This document shows positions 24,531 to 36,394 of a DNA stretch of 64,000 bases, one piece after another. Position 1 is the first letter of the stretch. Every line of letters begins with the position of its first letter. Made by a program: the position numbers and the translations under genes. The notes beneath the pieces were generated by a model. That model did not search any database and had not been told where the DNA came from. It was given only the letters and a program-made list of their open reading frames with translations. The stretch comes from an uncultured Bacilli bacterium (lineage in GTDB: Bacteria > Bacillota_I > Bacilli_A > RF39 > UBA660), in contig CALVUP010000004.1 of the NCBI GenBank assembly GCA_944363635.1, forward strand, positions 28,154 through 92,153, read 5' to 3'.

Positions 24531-25886
24531 TTAAATTCCTAATATTCTTTTTACAATTAAAAACATTGAAATGGATAAATAAGAAAATATGCTATTTTTT
24601 TCTGGTTGTTTTTCATTCTTGTCTTCTTCTTTTTGCTGTTCTTTTACAGTTTGTCCCGTTTTAATTGTTATTTTATCTACTTGTTCTACATTGCTTTCTT
24701 TAGAAATATGAATACTTTCCATTTTTTCTTCTACATCTAATGTAACGTATTGATCAATTTGAAAATCTTGATAGGAAAATGTAATCTTATATAAACCATT
24801 CTTATTGATGTTGATGGTATCTTTAATTTGAATTTTCTTTTTATCTATACTGGATTTTTCAATCAAATCATATAAATTATAGTCTCTAGAGGTAATAACA
24901 TAATTCTCTTTAAAGGTAATTGTTTCTCTGTTTTTTATCTTATAATAGATTTTATATTGCTTTTGGTCTTTAATATAACCTGGTTTATCTATATAATACC
25001 CTTCTAAATAGTTTCGATCCATTCTATAATATTTATATTTTATATCTTTGTAAGCATATAAAGTATATTGACTGATTAATTTATATTCTTCTTCCTCTAT
25101 TTTTTCTTCGGTTGTTATTTTTTGTTTTTCATAATAAAGATCTTTTAAATAATCTTTTAGATCTATATTAAATCTATATCCACTATCTTCGGTATTGTAC
25201 ATATTGCTTTCTAAATAGACATCAATATAATTCTTGAGTACTTGTTTTTGATCGTCTAAAGCACTTATTTTAAATGTACTTTTATCGGTACCATAATTAT
25301 CCGTAAGATAGACTTCTAATTTTAATTTTTCTAAATCATAGTTTCCTTTTAAATCAAGAATGAATGTATCTTGATTTAAAACAGAAGTGTATCCTTGATC
25401 GAACTGATTATCCATTATTTTCTCTTTGTTTTTACAGTTTGCACATTCTAGAGTATAGGCAATTTCTTTACCTTCAGAATACACTTTTACCTCTAAAAAA
25501 CGTAGTGCATCATTTGAACCCATAATATCATAAAAGTATAAATAACGAATCGGAAGGGCTTTGGCATATTCATACATTTCTTTAGTCTTTATAATACGCC
25601 CTTTTTCTTCCTTAGGCCTTTCCTTGGACCAATCAGTATAATCAGTCTCTATAAAATCATTGCTTTTATATGGATACGATGGATCATTTAAATCTTCTAC
25701 ATAATATGCATTGCTATAAATCTTTTGTTCTTCATAAAATTTATATCGATATTCCTCTTCATAATTGGTATTTATGGGTTTTGTGGTTTGATAGTTGATG
25801 GTTTCCTTCCCATAATATGTAGCAGCATAAACACCATTTGGTAAAATAAAATTTATAATTATTATGATCTTAAATAATTTTTTCAT
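24531..25886 (-). CDS. Secreted, membrane-anchored protein of unknown function
   Basis: A 451-residue protein with a signal peptide (KKLFKIIIIINFILPNGVYA, cleavage near residue 21-22) and a C-terminal hydrophobic segment (SIFSYLSISMFLIV) with a positive end, preceded by a Lys/Glu-rich stretch. The large outside part is rich in Tyr, Lys, Glu and Asp and contains ECANCKNKEK (a Cys pair, about 149-158). The C-terminal third looks like beta-sandwich repeats. There is no LPxTG motif. It lies directly upstream of the spoIIA Spo0A boxes; a link with sporulation is positional only. Confidence 0.65.
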   Translation of the reverse strand: MKKLFKIIIIINFILPNGVYAATYYGKETINYQTTKPINTNYEEEYRYKFYEEQKIYSNAYYVEDLNDPSYPYKSNDFIETDYTDWSKERPKEEKGRIIKTKEMYEYAKALPIRYLYFYDIMGSNDALRFLEVKVYSEGKEIAYTLECANCKNKEKIMDNQFDQGYTSVLNQDTFILDLKGNYDLEKLKLEVYLTDNYGTDKSTFKISALDDQKQVLKNYIDVYLESNMYNTEDSGYRFNIDLKDYLKDLYYEKQKITTEEKIEEEEYKLISQYTLYAYKDIKYKYYRMDRNYLEGYYIDKPGYIKDQKQYKIYYKIKNRETITFKENYVITSRDYNLYDLIEKSSIDKKKIQIKDTININKNGLYKITFSYQDFQIDQYVTLDVEEKMESIHISKESNVEQVDKITIKTGQTVKEQQKEEDKNEKQPEKNSIFSYLSISMFLIVKRILGI

Positions 25887-25991
25887 ATCCCTCCTTTTTT
25901 TCTTTCAACCCCTTTTTATTTTTATTCAATCATAAAATCACCTTCTTTATTTTTCTATTCACCTATATTATTGTCGCGTGATTTAAAAAAT

Positions 25992-26024
25992 CATAAAAAA
26001 AATTACATAAAAGTATGTAATTTT
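25992..26024 (-). terminator. Terminator of the DUF3298-like gene
   Basis: AAAATTACATA (26,014-26,024) pairs with TATGTAATTTT (25,999-26,009) and a T run follows. The stop codon is in the stem. Confidence 0.75.
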
Positions 26025-26547
26025 ATTGAATGAGTATATTGAAAGACCCCATGTAATAAGGTGCGATTTGATAAGGTTCAAAATAAAGTATGATTCCATC
26101 CTTGGTAAATACAAAATTTTTAAAATTTTCTTTTTTAGGTATAGTACCTTCTATAAGCATAGCTTTTATATTTGGATCTTGAAATTCTTTATGGTTTTCA
26201 AATTGTTGTCTACTTTGATTCGAAAAATAATTTAGAAGCATTGGATTTTCTTTTATTAAATCATTTATATCTATTTTTTGATTTTTAATTTTATTATAAT
26301 TGATTGTAAAAATGGTATTGTTGGGATGAGCACCACCAAGAAACATAGAGTTATAAAATACATAAGATAAATATTCATCGGTTTCATATGTATCATAATA
26401 AATATACAAACTAAAAGGAAGGTTTTGCACAGAATCTTGTGTATAATTCATGAATTCTTGTATATTTTTATTTATATAATAAATGACTTCTTGATTTAAT
26501 TCTTTATAAGCACTCTGTGGATACATGATTCTGAACGTATTTTTCAT
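26023..26547 (-). CDS. DUF3298-type (RsiV/PdaC-like) domain protein
   Basis: A 174-residue protein with the DUF4163/DUF3298 pair layout. FLGGAHPNNTIFTINYN (about 69-85) is the conserved GGAHPN motif, and GIILYFEPYQIAPYYMGSFNI (about 151-171) is the DUF3298 end. This module occurs outside the cell in RsiV anti-sigma factors and in peptidoglycan deacetylases such as PdaC. Here no signal peptide or membrane anchor is seen, which is unusual: the protein may be cytosolic, or an upstream exporting region has been lost. Confidence 0.7.
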   Translation of the reverse strand: MKNTFRIMYPQSAYKELNQEVIYYINKNIQEFMNYTQDSVQNLPFSLYIYYDTYETDEYLSYVFYNSMFLGGAHPNNTIFTINYNKIKNQKIDINDLIKENPMLLNYFSNQSRQQFENHKEFQDPNIKAMLIEGTIPKKENFKNFVFTKDGIILYFEPYQIAPYYMGSFNILIQ

Positions 26548-26615
26548 TTCATCACCTATATCAGTATATGCTAAAGAAAAAGATTTATTTTGCCATTTTC
26601 TTCTATATGATTTCT

Positions 26616-26652
26616 ATAAATTAAAGATGTAGAGCATTGTTATGTCTACATC
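26616..26652 (-). terminator. Terminator of the sugar kinase gene
   Basis: Stem GATGTAGA/TCTACATC (26,645-26,652 with 26,626-26,633) and a T-rich tail, 25 nt after the stop. Confidence 0.6.
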
Positions 26653-26676
26653 GATTTTATCTTTCAAATCGTATAT

Positions 26677-27582
26677 TTATTGTTGTGCTAAAAATTGATC
26701 CAATTCTTCTTTATATGGCATACCTTCTTGGGCTGTTTTTTTAGTAATTTTCATTGCTGATGCGTACTGTGAGCGGACAATAGCGTCTTCTAGGGAATAT
26801 CCATGAGATAGGCAATAAGCTAGATTTCCACAAAAAGTATCTCCTGCTCCTGTTGTGTCTTCTATATGGGGTGTATGTATCGCATCTATATGAATATTTC
26901 TTTCTCCATTGTTATAAATTAATCCATTTTCTCCTAAAGTGACTATGAGTTTGTTCGGATATTTTTCTACGCATTGTTCTATATTTTCTGTATGAAATAT
27001 AGTTTCACATTCTTTTTTATTGGCTGTAATATAGGTTATTTTATCTAGCAATTCTTGGTTTTCTTTTTCATGAATGGATAGTTTTTCTGGTCGACATGGA
27101 GTAATGATAAGTGGGATATGATGTTCGTAACAAAAATCAATGAGTGCGACACTTACCTCTTTTGGAATTTTCATTTGTCCTACTACAATTTTTGAATTTA
27201 ATAGTACATCTTGATAGGTAGAAATCATATTTACATCAAAACTTTCTGTTGCTCCAACATGTCTTTCGATTTTATTTTCTTTTGTTCTGTCGTCTATATA
27301 TATTTTTGCATAATCGTTATCGATTCCTTCAATCATTTCTACGTTATTTGTTGATACATTGTTATAAATTAAATTTTCTAAAATATTTTCACCAACACTG
27401 TCTTTTCCAATTCTTGTAATAATAGTCGTTATCGCTCCTGCACGAGAAGCTGCGACGGCTTGATTGGACCCTTTTCCTCCTGGAATTAATATATTTGGTT
27501 GTCTTGAGATCTGACCATTTTGATCCAAATAATACATTTGATCCAAAGCACATCCTCCAAATACACATACATCATATTTCAT
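26677..27582 (-). CDS. PfkB-family carbohydrate kinase, ribokinase-like
   Basis: A 301-residue sugar kinase. GGKGSNQAVAASRAGA (about 35-50) is the first PfkB signature, IGKDSVGENILENL follows, and HIEDTTGAGDTFCGNLAYCL (about 238-257) carries the catalytic Asp and the anion hole. This pattern fits ribokinase, which phosphorylates ribose at the 5-position, but related sugars and nucleosides are possible because no rbs transport gene is nearby. AGGTGATTTT precedes the start and TATAAT lies 16 nt upstream. Confidence 0.82.
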   Translation of the reverse strand: MKYDVCVFGGCALDQMYYLDQNGQISRQPNILIPGGKGSNQAVAASRAGAITTIITRIGKDSVGENILENLIYNNVSTNNVEMIEGIDNDYAKIYIDDRTKENKIERHVGATESFDVNMISTYQDVLLNSKIVVGQMKIPKEVSVALIDFCYEHHIPLIITPCRPEKLSIHEKENQELLDKITYITANKKECETIFHTENIEQCVEKYPNKLIVTLGENGLIYNNGERNIHIDAIHTPHIEDTTGAGDTFCGNLAYCLSHGYSLEDAIVRSQYASAMKITKKTAQEGMPYKEELDQFLAQQ

Positions 27583-27598
27583 AAAATCACCTATTTTT

Positions 27599-27604
27599 AT
27601 TATA
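27599..27604 (-). promoter_or_regulatory. Extended -10 box of the sugar kinase gene
   Basis: TGTTATAAT, an extended -10, with 16 nt (AAAAATAGGTGATTTT) to the start codon. The Shine-Dalgarno lies within the first bases of the transcript. Confidence 0.65.
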
Positions 27605-27621
27605 ACATATTAAAAACAAAA

Positions 27622-28803
27622 CTATATAGCTGATGTGAATATTTCTTTTAAATTTCTTATATAAAGACCCAAAAGATGAATCTTTTTTATATCTTCTTTT
27701 ACAGTTACTTCTGTTGTGGCAATGGTTTTATTGTTATTATCTTTAACAAGAACCTTTCCTACGGTATCTCCTTGTTTTACTGGTAATTTTATCTCATTTA
27801 ATTGTAGTTGTGTTGTATAATCTATATCTTTATCTGTTTTCTTCTTAAAGATCGATACATTTTCTTTTAATACAATGTCAACATTCTCCTTATCGGCTTT
27901 ATCCAAAGTAAGTGTATCAATTTTTGTATCTTTTTTTTGAATGACATTAACTTCATATAGATCAAAACCATAATCGAGTAAAGCCATGGTTTCACTATTT
28001 CTTACTTTACTATTTTCTTCCCCTAAAACAATAGCAATGAGTCTCATATCGTTTTTCTTAGCTGTAGCCGCTAAGCAATATCCAGCAGCATCGGTATGCC
28101 CAGTTTTTAATCCATCTGCGCCTTGGTATTGGCGAACCAATTTGTTGGTATTCACAAGCCAAAATTTGTTCTCGGTATCCTCTCTTAAATAATCTTCATA
28201 AATGGATGAGAATTCTAATATTTTCTCGTGGGATAAAAGTTCCCTAGCAATCACAGATAAATCACGAGCTGTGGAATAATGATTGTCTACATCCAATCCT
28301 GTACAATTTGAAAAATGCGTATTTTTAAGTCCTAATTCTTCCACTTTTTTATTCATAAGTTTTACAAATTCTTCTTCACTACCTGCGATAGCTTCAGCCA
28401 TAGCCACAGTAGCGTCGTTCGCGCTTGCAACTGAGATCCCCTTAAATAAATCTTCTACACTCATTTTTTCATTTGGTTCTAAGTAAATTTGTGACCCTCC
28501 AAAAGAGGCTGCGTTTTCGGATACAGTTATGATATCATCCCATTTTATTTTTCCCTGTTCAATATTTTCTAAAATTATAATTTGGGCTGTCATTTTTGTT
28601 AAAGATGCAATCGATAGTTTGGTATCTGCCTTTTTTTCAAAGATGACTGTTCCACTATCATAATCCAATAAGATTCCACTTTTTGCATTTGTAATTAAAT
28701 TGGTTGTTTCTTTATTTTCCTCTTCTTTTTCTTCTGTTTGTGCGGAAACCACAAAAGGTATAAAAAGAGAAAGACAAAGTATGATCATTATAAATCTTTT
28801 CAT
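27622..28803 (-). CDS. D-alanyl-D-alanine carboxypeptidase (PBP5/DacF type)
   Basis: A 393-residue exported serine peptidase. The ATG at 28,803 is used because TTAGGAGG lies before it and a signal peptide (MKRFIMIILCLSLFIPFVVSA) follows directly. Active-site motifs: SLTK (about 65-68), SAND (about 126), and KTGHTDAAGYC (about 232). A C-terminal beta domain and amphipathic anchor (about 300-393) complete the PBP5 layout. It trims D-Ala from peptidoglycan stems. In Bacillus dacF lies directly upstream of the spoIIA operon; here it is close to spoIIAA but separated by three genes, so DacF is a reasonable guess. Confidence 0.88.
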   Translation of the reverse strand: MKRFIMIILCLSLFIPFVVSAQTEEKEEENKETTNLITNAKSGILLDYDSGTVIFEKKADTKLSIASLTKMTAQIIILENIEQGKIKWDDIITVSENAASFGGSQIYLEPNEKMSVEDLFKGISVASANDATVAMAEAIAGSEEEFVKLMNKKVEELGLKNTHFSNCTGLDVDNHYSTARDLSVIARELLSHEKILEFSSIYEDYLREDTENKFWLVNTNKLVRQYQGADGLKTGHTDAAGYCLAATAKKNDMRLIAIVLGEENSKVRNSETMALLDYGFDLYEVNVIQKKDTKIDTLTLDKADKENVDIVLKENVSIFKKKTDKDIDYTTQLQLNEIKLPVKQGDTVGKVLVKDNNNKTIATTEVTVKEDIKKIHLLGLYIRNLKEIFTSAI

Positions 28804-28864
28804 ATTTTTCCTCCTAATAACTATTATGTAATAAAGATATATTTTATTAATAAAGGATGATGTC

Positions 28865-29704
28865 ATGAAAAAAATTATTTTTATTTTGGTCGTTTTATTA
28901 TTCGTTTTTATTCTTTTGTTTTTCTTTTGGTTTTATAAAATAAGGGATGAAGAAAAGTATCAAAATAAAAAATATATTAAAACGTTAGAAAAAATAGATT
29001 ATTATATACCTCAAAATGAGCAAAGATATATAAATTATAAACAAACACATTTTAATTTAAACGATGAAGATATCGTTACACAAGTAAACTTAAACTTAGA
29101 TAAAGATTTTTATACCGATACGATGGAAACTCCCTATAAAAACACCAATTATATTTTAATCAATAAATTTTATTATGTGGATAAAGAGTATGTACCAGAG
29201 TCTCTAGAAGAGATTACGATTTGTACGAAAGGAAGTCTTTATCTCGTTGAAGAGGCCAAGATCCAGTTTGAGAAAATGTGTCAGGATGTCCAAAAAGAAA
29301 ATTTAAAAATCAGAGCTATTTCAGCTTATCGAGATTATACATATCAACTCAATTTATACAATAAATATTTGGTACATGACACGAAGAAAAATGTAGATAC
29401 GTATTCGGCTCGTGCAGGACACTCCGAACACCAAAGTGGATTAACAGTTGATTTAGATAATACCGTTACGGATTTTAATAACTTCGAAAGTACAGATGAA
29501 TTTCTTTGGCTAGAGGAGAATGCCTATAAATATGGTTTCATTCTTCGTTATCCTAAAAATAAAGAAAAAATTACAGGATATTCCTACGAAGCATGGCATT
29601 ACAGGTATGTTGGTGAAAATATTGCTTCTTACATAAAAAAACATAATATTACTTTTGATGAATATTATGTTCGCTTTATACAAAACAAAGTTAATTATTC
29701 GTGA
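28865..29704 (+). CDS. VanY-family zinc D,D-carboxypeptidase
   Basis: A 279-residue membrane-anchored metallopeptidase. An N-terminal helix (IIFILVVLLFVFILLFFFWF) anchors it outside the cell. The VanY domain has ISAYRDYTYQLNLYNKYL (about 156-173), the zinc motif GHSEHQSGLTVDLD (about 184-197: His and Asp ligands) and EAWHYRYVG (about 238-246: catalytic Glu and last His ligand). It cleaves the D-Ala-D-Ala end of the cell wall. It is divergent from the dacF-like gene, 61 nt apart, so two carboxypeptidases of different chemistry share one intergenic region. Confidence 0.88.
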   Translation: MKKIIFILVVLLFVFILLFFFWFYKIRDEEKYQNKKYIKTLEKIDYYIPQNEQRYINYKQTHFNLNDEDIVTQVNLNLDKDFYTDTMETPYKNTNYILINKFYYVDKEYVPESLEEITICTKGSLYLVEEAKIQFEKMCQDVQKENLKIRAISAYRDYTYQLNLYNKYLVHDTKKNVDTYSARAGHSEHQSGLTVDLDNTVTDFNNFESTDEFLWLEENAYKYGFILRYPKNKEKITGYSYEAWHYRYVGENIASYIKKHNITFDEYYVRFIQNKVNYS

Positions 29705-30533
29705 TTTTATCTATAATACTTTTTTGTTTTTCATAAGTATTAGCATTTAAAGCCATTCCTATAACAAATACATAGGAAAGCAAATAAATCCATAACATCA
29801 ATATTAAAATATTCGCTACACTACCATAAAACAAATCATATTTATTAAATGCACCAATATAAATAGAATAAACTTCTGTTGCGACAATCCAAATGACGGT
29901 TGTAAAGATCGCTCCTTTGGTTGTTGTTACACTTTCAATTTTTTTGTCGGGAGCCATTGTGTATAGCAATTTAATACTAATAAAGATAAACATCAACGAA
30001 ATTGGATATTTTAAAATTTGATAAATGATATTGATTACTTTTGCATTAGCTGATGTTCCTAAAGCAGCTTCAATCAAATCAATAATAAAATCACCAAAGA
30101 CCGGAACAACAATTAAGAACAATAGTAATAGAACTAATATCAGAGTCATGATAATTGCTTTAATTCTTCGGGATAAGTAATCTTTATCCTTAAACTTATA
30201 AATGGAGTTAGAAGCAATAATCATTGAATGCGTTCCATTGCTGGCAAGGAGAAAAGCAGAAAAATAGAAAATTACCATGTTGGTCCCTATGCTTTTCCCC
30301 GATGTAAGCAAACTTAAAGCCTCTTTTACAGCACTTGGTATACTAATAGCAAACAAATCTTCAAAAGTCGCTAATGAAATATGAAAGGAAGAAGCAATAG
30401 CTCCAATTAAAGCAATTAGAGGAATTAAGGACATTAGAAAAAAGAATGATAATTGTCCAGGTAAGACTCTCATTTCTGGTCTTTTTATAATATTATATAT
30501 GGATTTTAACATTCTTTTTGTCTTTTTTTTCAT
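29691..30533 (-). CDS. YihY/BrkB-family membrane protein
   Basis: A 280-residue membrane protein with six predicted transmembrane helices. RPEMRVLPGQLSFFFLMSLIPLI (about 18-40) is the family opening, and YGSVANILILMLWIYLLSYV (about 236-255) the conserved end. The function of YihY/BrkB proteins is not settled (they were once taken for RNase BN). Its 3' end overlaps that of the convergent VanY gene by 14 nt. It follows the GGDEF-type gene by 8 nt and is probably co-transcribed with it. Confidence 0.85.
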   Translation of the reverse strand: MKKKTKRMLKSIYNIIKRPEMRVLPGQLSFFFLMSLIPLIALIGAIASSFHISLATFEDLFAISIPSAVKEALSLLTSGKSIGTNMVIFYFSAFLLASNGTHSMIIASNSIYKFKDKDYLSRRIKAIIMTLILVLLLLFLIVVPVFGDFIIDLIEAALGTSANAKVINIIYQILKYPISLMFIFISIKLLYTMAPDKKIESVTTTKGAIFTTVIWIVATEVYSIYIGAFNKYDLFYGSVANILILMLWIYLLSYVFVIGMALNANTYEKQKSIIDKITNN

Positions 30534-30541
30534 TTTATCCC

Positions 30542-32581
30542 CTACTTATAATCTTCCTTTTTGCTTTTCATTAAAAGCGTAGCTTCTGAAATAGCATCAT
30601 CAATCGTCTTAATATCATCTTTAATCATACTATATCCAATAGATGCCCCAAAACCATAAGGAAGTTTTTTTAACTCTTTTGCTAATTTTTTAGTATAGTT
30701 TTCAATTTGTGATTCACTATAACCAATCGTATAAATCAAAAATTCATTTCCATTTGTTCTTATAATCTCACTGTTTTCAAGTTGGGTATTTACTAGGACA
30801 GAAGCTGCTTTTACAATTAAATCATCTCCCGCCTCATAGCCATGATTATCATTTACATATTGTACATTATTTAAATCTATCATAATAATAGATTGAGGTA
30901 AAACTTTACATTCATCCCATTTATTAATATTCAAATTTAAATAATTTCTATTTTTAAGTGCTGTTAATAAGTCTGTATATTTTGCTCTTTCTTCTTTCTT
31001 CACTTGTTTCATTTTATGTTTATTTTTTGTATAAGCAATAATTCCAATAATTACAAACAATATAACTAACAAAATAATAAATACGGTAATTAAGACTGTA
31101 CTAAATGATGAAGTATCAAAATCTGTTGTTGTTAAATTAATTAAACCACTGTTTCTATATCGATAATAAGAATTGGTATTGATAATGTAATTGAATAATT
31201 TATAGAATGTTTCGTCTTCTTTTTTTATCTTAAAACTATATTCGTTTGTAATTACATCTGTATACAATACTTCATAATTTTTAAAAATAGAATTTTTATA
31301 ATATGAATACAATTCTTTATCAACCACAATCATACTTGTGGATTTTTTATCAACAAGATCTTTGATACGATCTACTTTAACAATATCAGCTCTACTGTTT
31401 TTTTCAAAGTATTTTGTAATCAAAGAAGATTCAAGCATTTTTACTTCTTCATTTTTAATACTTTCGAAAGAAGTAACCACATGATCATCTTCTACTTTTC
31501 CTAAAACAGCATAGCTTTCAATAAATGGAGAAACAGTAGAAGTATAGTTTTCGTTACTTAAACCATAATAATCAAAATATAAATCAACTTCACCATTACT
31601 AATCGCATTTTTTAAATCTTCAACACTTTCATATTTTTTATATGTAAATTCAATATCCGCCAAACGACTCATACGATCAATATATTCCATAGCAATTCCT
31701 TCTACAGAATTATGAGTCGTAACTTCAAACGGAACATTTTCTACATATCCATACACATAGGATTTTGAAATCAATTCTGTTTTTATTTTATCACTTACAT
31801 CATTCTTTTCTAAATAATAGTCCAATAATTCACTATTATAATTGTCTACATAATTTTGATTTTTCCACTGTGTAAAATGTTTTTTGATAATGCTATTTAG
31901 AGTATCATTATCATCACTTAATGTAAGCACGGCCTTCTTACTTAGATCCGTAAAATAGTAATTTACATAATACGTGTTTGAAGCAATAATTTTATCTAAA
32001 TAACGCATATAAGGAATCACGATTAAATCAACTTTTTTATCATCAAGACCTTTATAAAGTTGATTTATATTTTCATAAGACACATAAGAAATGTTACTAC
32101 TGCTTTTTAAATAATAACTCACTTCTGACATGTCATTGCTTAATACACCAAGTTTTATATTGTTGATATCTGCCTCTTTAGTGATCGTCATTGCCTTTAG
32201 GCCAATAGCAACATAACTATCTTTAAATATTAATAAATCATTCTTTCCTAGTTCTTCCTCATTATTTAAAATACGAATACGGTATCCTTCCCCTGTTTCT
32301 TCTGAATCCAAAACGGGAATTTTATTAAACTCAAGACCTGTTTTGCTTTCTAAATTTGCTACATAGTTAAAGAATACCCCTTCTCCATCAAGTCCATAGA
32401 CTGGATAATTGTTTACTATAGAAAAATCGATTTTGGTATTTGTATTTTCTTCCAACCATTTTTTTTCAGATAGATTAAAACTTGTTTTTCTACTTTCTGA
32501 ATTAAAATACAAAAACACACCTACAAATGCAACAACAAATGCAATTATAGGAATGATAATAAATAAGCGTTTCTTTTTCAT
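30542..32581 (-). CDS. Membrane sensor with periplasmic-binding-like region and degenerate GGDEF domain
   Basis: A 679-residue protein. Residues 5-27 form a membrane helix. About 40-490 lie outside and look like two solute-binding (SBP-3-type) lobes, each with 'gvdLyfdYyg'- or 'dlivipyMR'-like strands. A second membrane helix (about 497-521) is followed by a GGDEF domain (about 535-679) beginning YTDLLTALKNRNYLNLNI. DLNNVQYVNDNHGYEAGDDL keeps the metal Asp and substrate Asn, but the active loop reads RTNGNEFLIY, so GGDEF is replaced by NGNEF. Cyclic-di-GMP synthesis is therefore doubtful; it may bind nucleotide as a receptor. Confidence 0.8.
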   Translation of the reverse strand: MKKKRLFIIIPIIAFVVAFVGVFLYFNSESRKTSFNLSEKKWLEENTNTKIDFSIVNNYPVYGLDGEGVFFNYVANLESKTGLEFNKIPVLDSEETGEGYRIRILNNEEELGKNDLLIFKDSYVAIGLKAMTITKEADINNIKLGVLSNDMSEVSYYLKSSSNISYVSYENINQLYKGLDDKKVDLIVIPYMRYLDKIIASNTYYVNYYFTDLSKKAVLTLSDDNDTLNSIIKKHFTQWKNQNYVDNYNSELLDYYLEKNDVSDKIKTELISKSYVYGYVENVPFEVTTHNSVEGIAMEYIDRMSRLADIEFTYKKYESVEDLKNAISNGEVDLYFDYYGLSNENYTSTVSPFIESYAVLGKVEDDHVVTSFESIKNEEVKMLESSLITKYFEKNSRADIVKVDRIKDLVDKKSTSMIVVDKELYSYYKNSIFKNYEVLYTDVITNEYSFKIKKEDETFYKLFNYIINTNSYYRYRNSGLINLTTTDFDTSSFSTVLITVFIILLVILFVIIGIIAYTKNKHKMKQVKKEERAKYTDLLTALKNRNYLNLNINKWDECKVLPQSIIMIDLNNVQYVNDNHGYEAGDDLIVKAASVLVNTQLENSEIIRTNGNEFLIYTIGYSESQIENYTKKLAKELKKLPYGFGASIGYSMIKDDIKTIDDAISEATLLMKSKKEDYK

Positions 32582-33054
32582 TAATTGTCACCTCGGTCTT
32601 TAGTAAAACTAAAACTATCCGCCGTGGCTTTCTTATAACCGATAATTGGATAACTACTATTTTTTTCATCTTCATTGTTTATAAAGACTTGAAAATCATA
32701 GAATTTTACTTGTTCTTCATCATAACTTTCTGTTACTTTTGAAGTTAGAGCTTTAGCATCTTTTAAAGCTGTATCTTGTTTTACCTCAATTGTCACATTT
32801 ACAATTTTTCCTTGTATACGATAAGAAGCAGAAGAAACTTTATCTTCTTTTTCTAGAGTAGAAACCATTTCCTCCGCTTGGTCCTCTTGAATTTTTACCT
32901 CTTCTATTCCATCTAAACGATTGCCATAGTTTGCTTTTGTTGAATTATCTGTAAAAAATACAATCGTACTAATGATCAAAATAATAATTAAAACAATGAT
33001 AATTGTTAATAACAATTTCACTTTATTTTGCGTTAATTTTTTTATAAATTTCAT
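32581..33054 (-). CDS. Single-pass membrane protein, unknown
   Basis: A 157-residue protein. The start at 33,054 is preceded by CAAGGAGTG; a longer version from 33,105 has none. Residues ~12-33 form a very hydrophobic helix (LLLTIIIVLIIILIISTIVFF). The outside part has DGIEEVKIQEDQAEEMVSTL and a strand-rich region (SYRIQGKIVNVTIEVKQD), then VKFYDFQVFINNEDEKNSSY. The layout suggests a small alpha/beta domain held at the cell surface. It overlaps the start of the GGDEF gene (TAATG), so it is coupled with it. The family is not one I can name. Confidence 0.65.
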   Translation of the reverse strand: MKFIKKLTQNKVKLLLTIIIVLIIILIISTIVFFTDNSTKANYGNRLDGIEEVKIQEDQAEEMVSTLEKEDKVSSASYRIQGKIVNVTIEVKQDTALKDAKALTSKVTESYDEEQVKFYDFQVFINNEDEKNSSYPIIGYKKATADSFSFTKDRGDN

Positions 33055-33140
33055 ACGCTTCACTCCTTGTATTATTATTATACAATAGTTTTTTTCAATA
33101 ATCAATTTAAATCTATATGTAATTCTATGACAACGCTTCT

Positions 33141-33740
33141 TTACTTTATGAATGCGTTTCGGATTAAAACTCGGTTGGGACCACTTTTATCCTTATTTTT
33201 AAATCCTTTAATAGTCCCTACAATGGTAATACGATCTCCTTCTTTATAAGAACTTAAGTCTATTTTTTGATCATATAGATAAACATCCATAGCAAAAGTA
33301 TATTTATCATCAGGATCTATATTCTCAAACCTGAGAATTTTATTTTTATTATCGATAGCTACAATCGGTTCTGTAAACAACACATATTGATTATAGAAAG
33401 CATCGTAAGTGTTTTTGTTGTTGTCTATATACGCTACTGCGAAATCAAATAAATCAATTTTAATTGGCGTGTCTTCGTATTGTAAAGACCAAGGCCCTAT
33501 TACGGTATCGTATCTTCCACCTTCTTCTCGATACTGAATCACTTTATAAAACAAACCATAGTATTCTTTGCTTTGATTTGAATACTCTTTTGTTTTGATT
33601 GCAAATATAGGGCCCGTGTTCATTTTAGTGACTAATGCAATATCAATTAAAGATAAAAAACAAACCACAACGACAATTAAAACAATATAACTTATAACTT
33701 TTTTAATTTTATGTTTCTTTTTGGTTTCCTTTTTCTTCAT
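33141..33740 (-). CDS. Membrane-anchored protein with OB-fold-like C-terminus
   Basis: A 199-residue protein. Basic residues 1-13 are followed by one membrane helix (VISYIVLIVVVVCFLSLIDIALV, about 14-36). The C-terminal part (about 150-199) reads SSYKEGDRITIVGTIKGF then RVLIRNAFIK, like the end of a tRNA_anti-type OB fold. This small domain also occurs in exported proteins with no nucleic-acid role. It lies 4 nt after ligA and before the 33,054 gene, so it may belong to a longer unit starting at pcrA or ligA. Function unknown. Confidence 0.62.
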   Translation of the reverse strand: MKKKETKKKHKIKKVISYIVLIVVVVCFLSLIDIALVTKMNTGPIFAIKTKEYSNQSKEYYGLFYKVIQYREEGGRYDTVIGPWSLQYEDTPIKIDLFDFAVAYIDNNKNTYDAFYNQYVLFTEPIVAIDNKNKILRFENIDPDDKYTFAMDVYLYDQKIDLSSYKEGDRITIVGTIKGFKNKDKSGPNRVLIRNAFIK

Positions 33741-33744
33741 ACAA

Positions 33745-36344
<2,600 letters not shown>

Positions 36345-36394
36345 CGTTACCTCCTGTTGTCACATATAGAAAATATATTCTTTTTTCTTTTGTT

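Noticed and set aside
28804..28864. Sigma-F or sigma-G promoter for the dacF-like gene (CATAATA)
   Set aside because: The -10-like box is present, but there is no matching -35 at 17-18 nt, so I do not call it.
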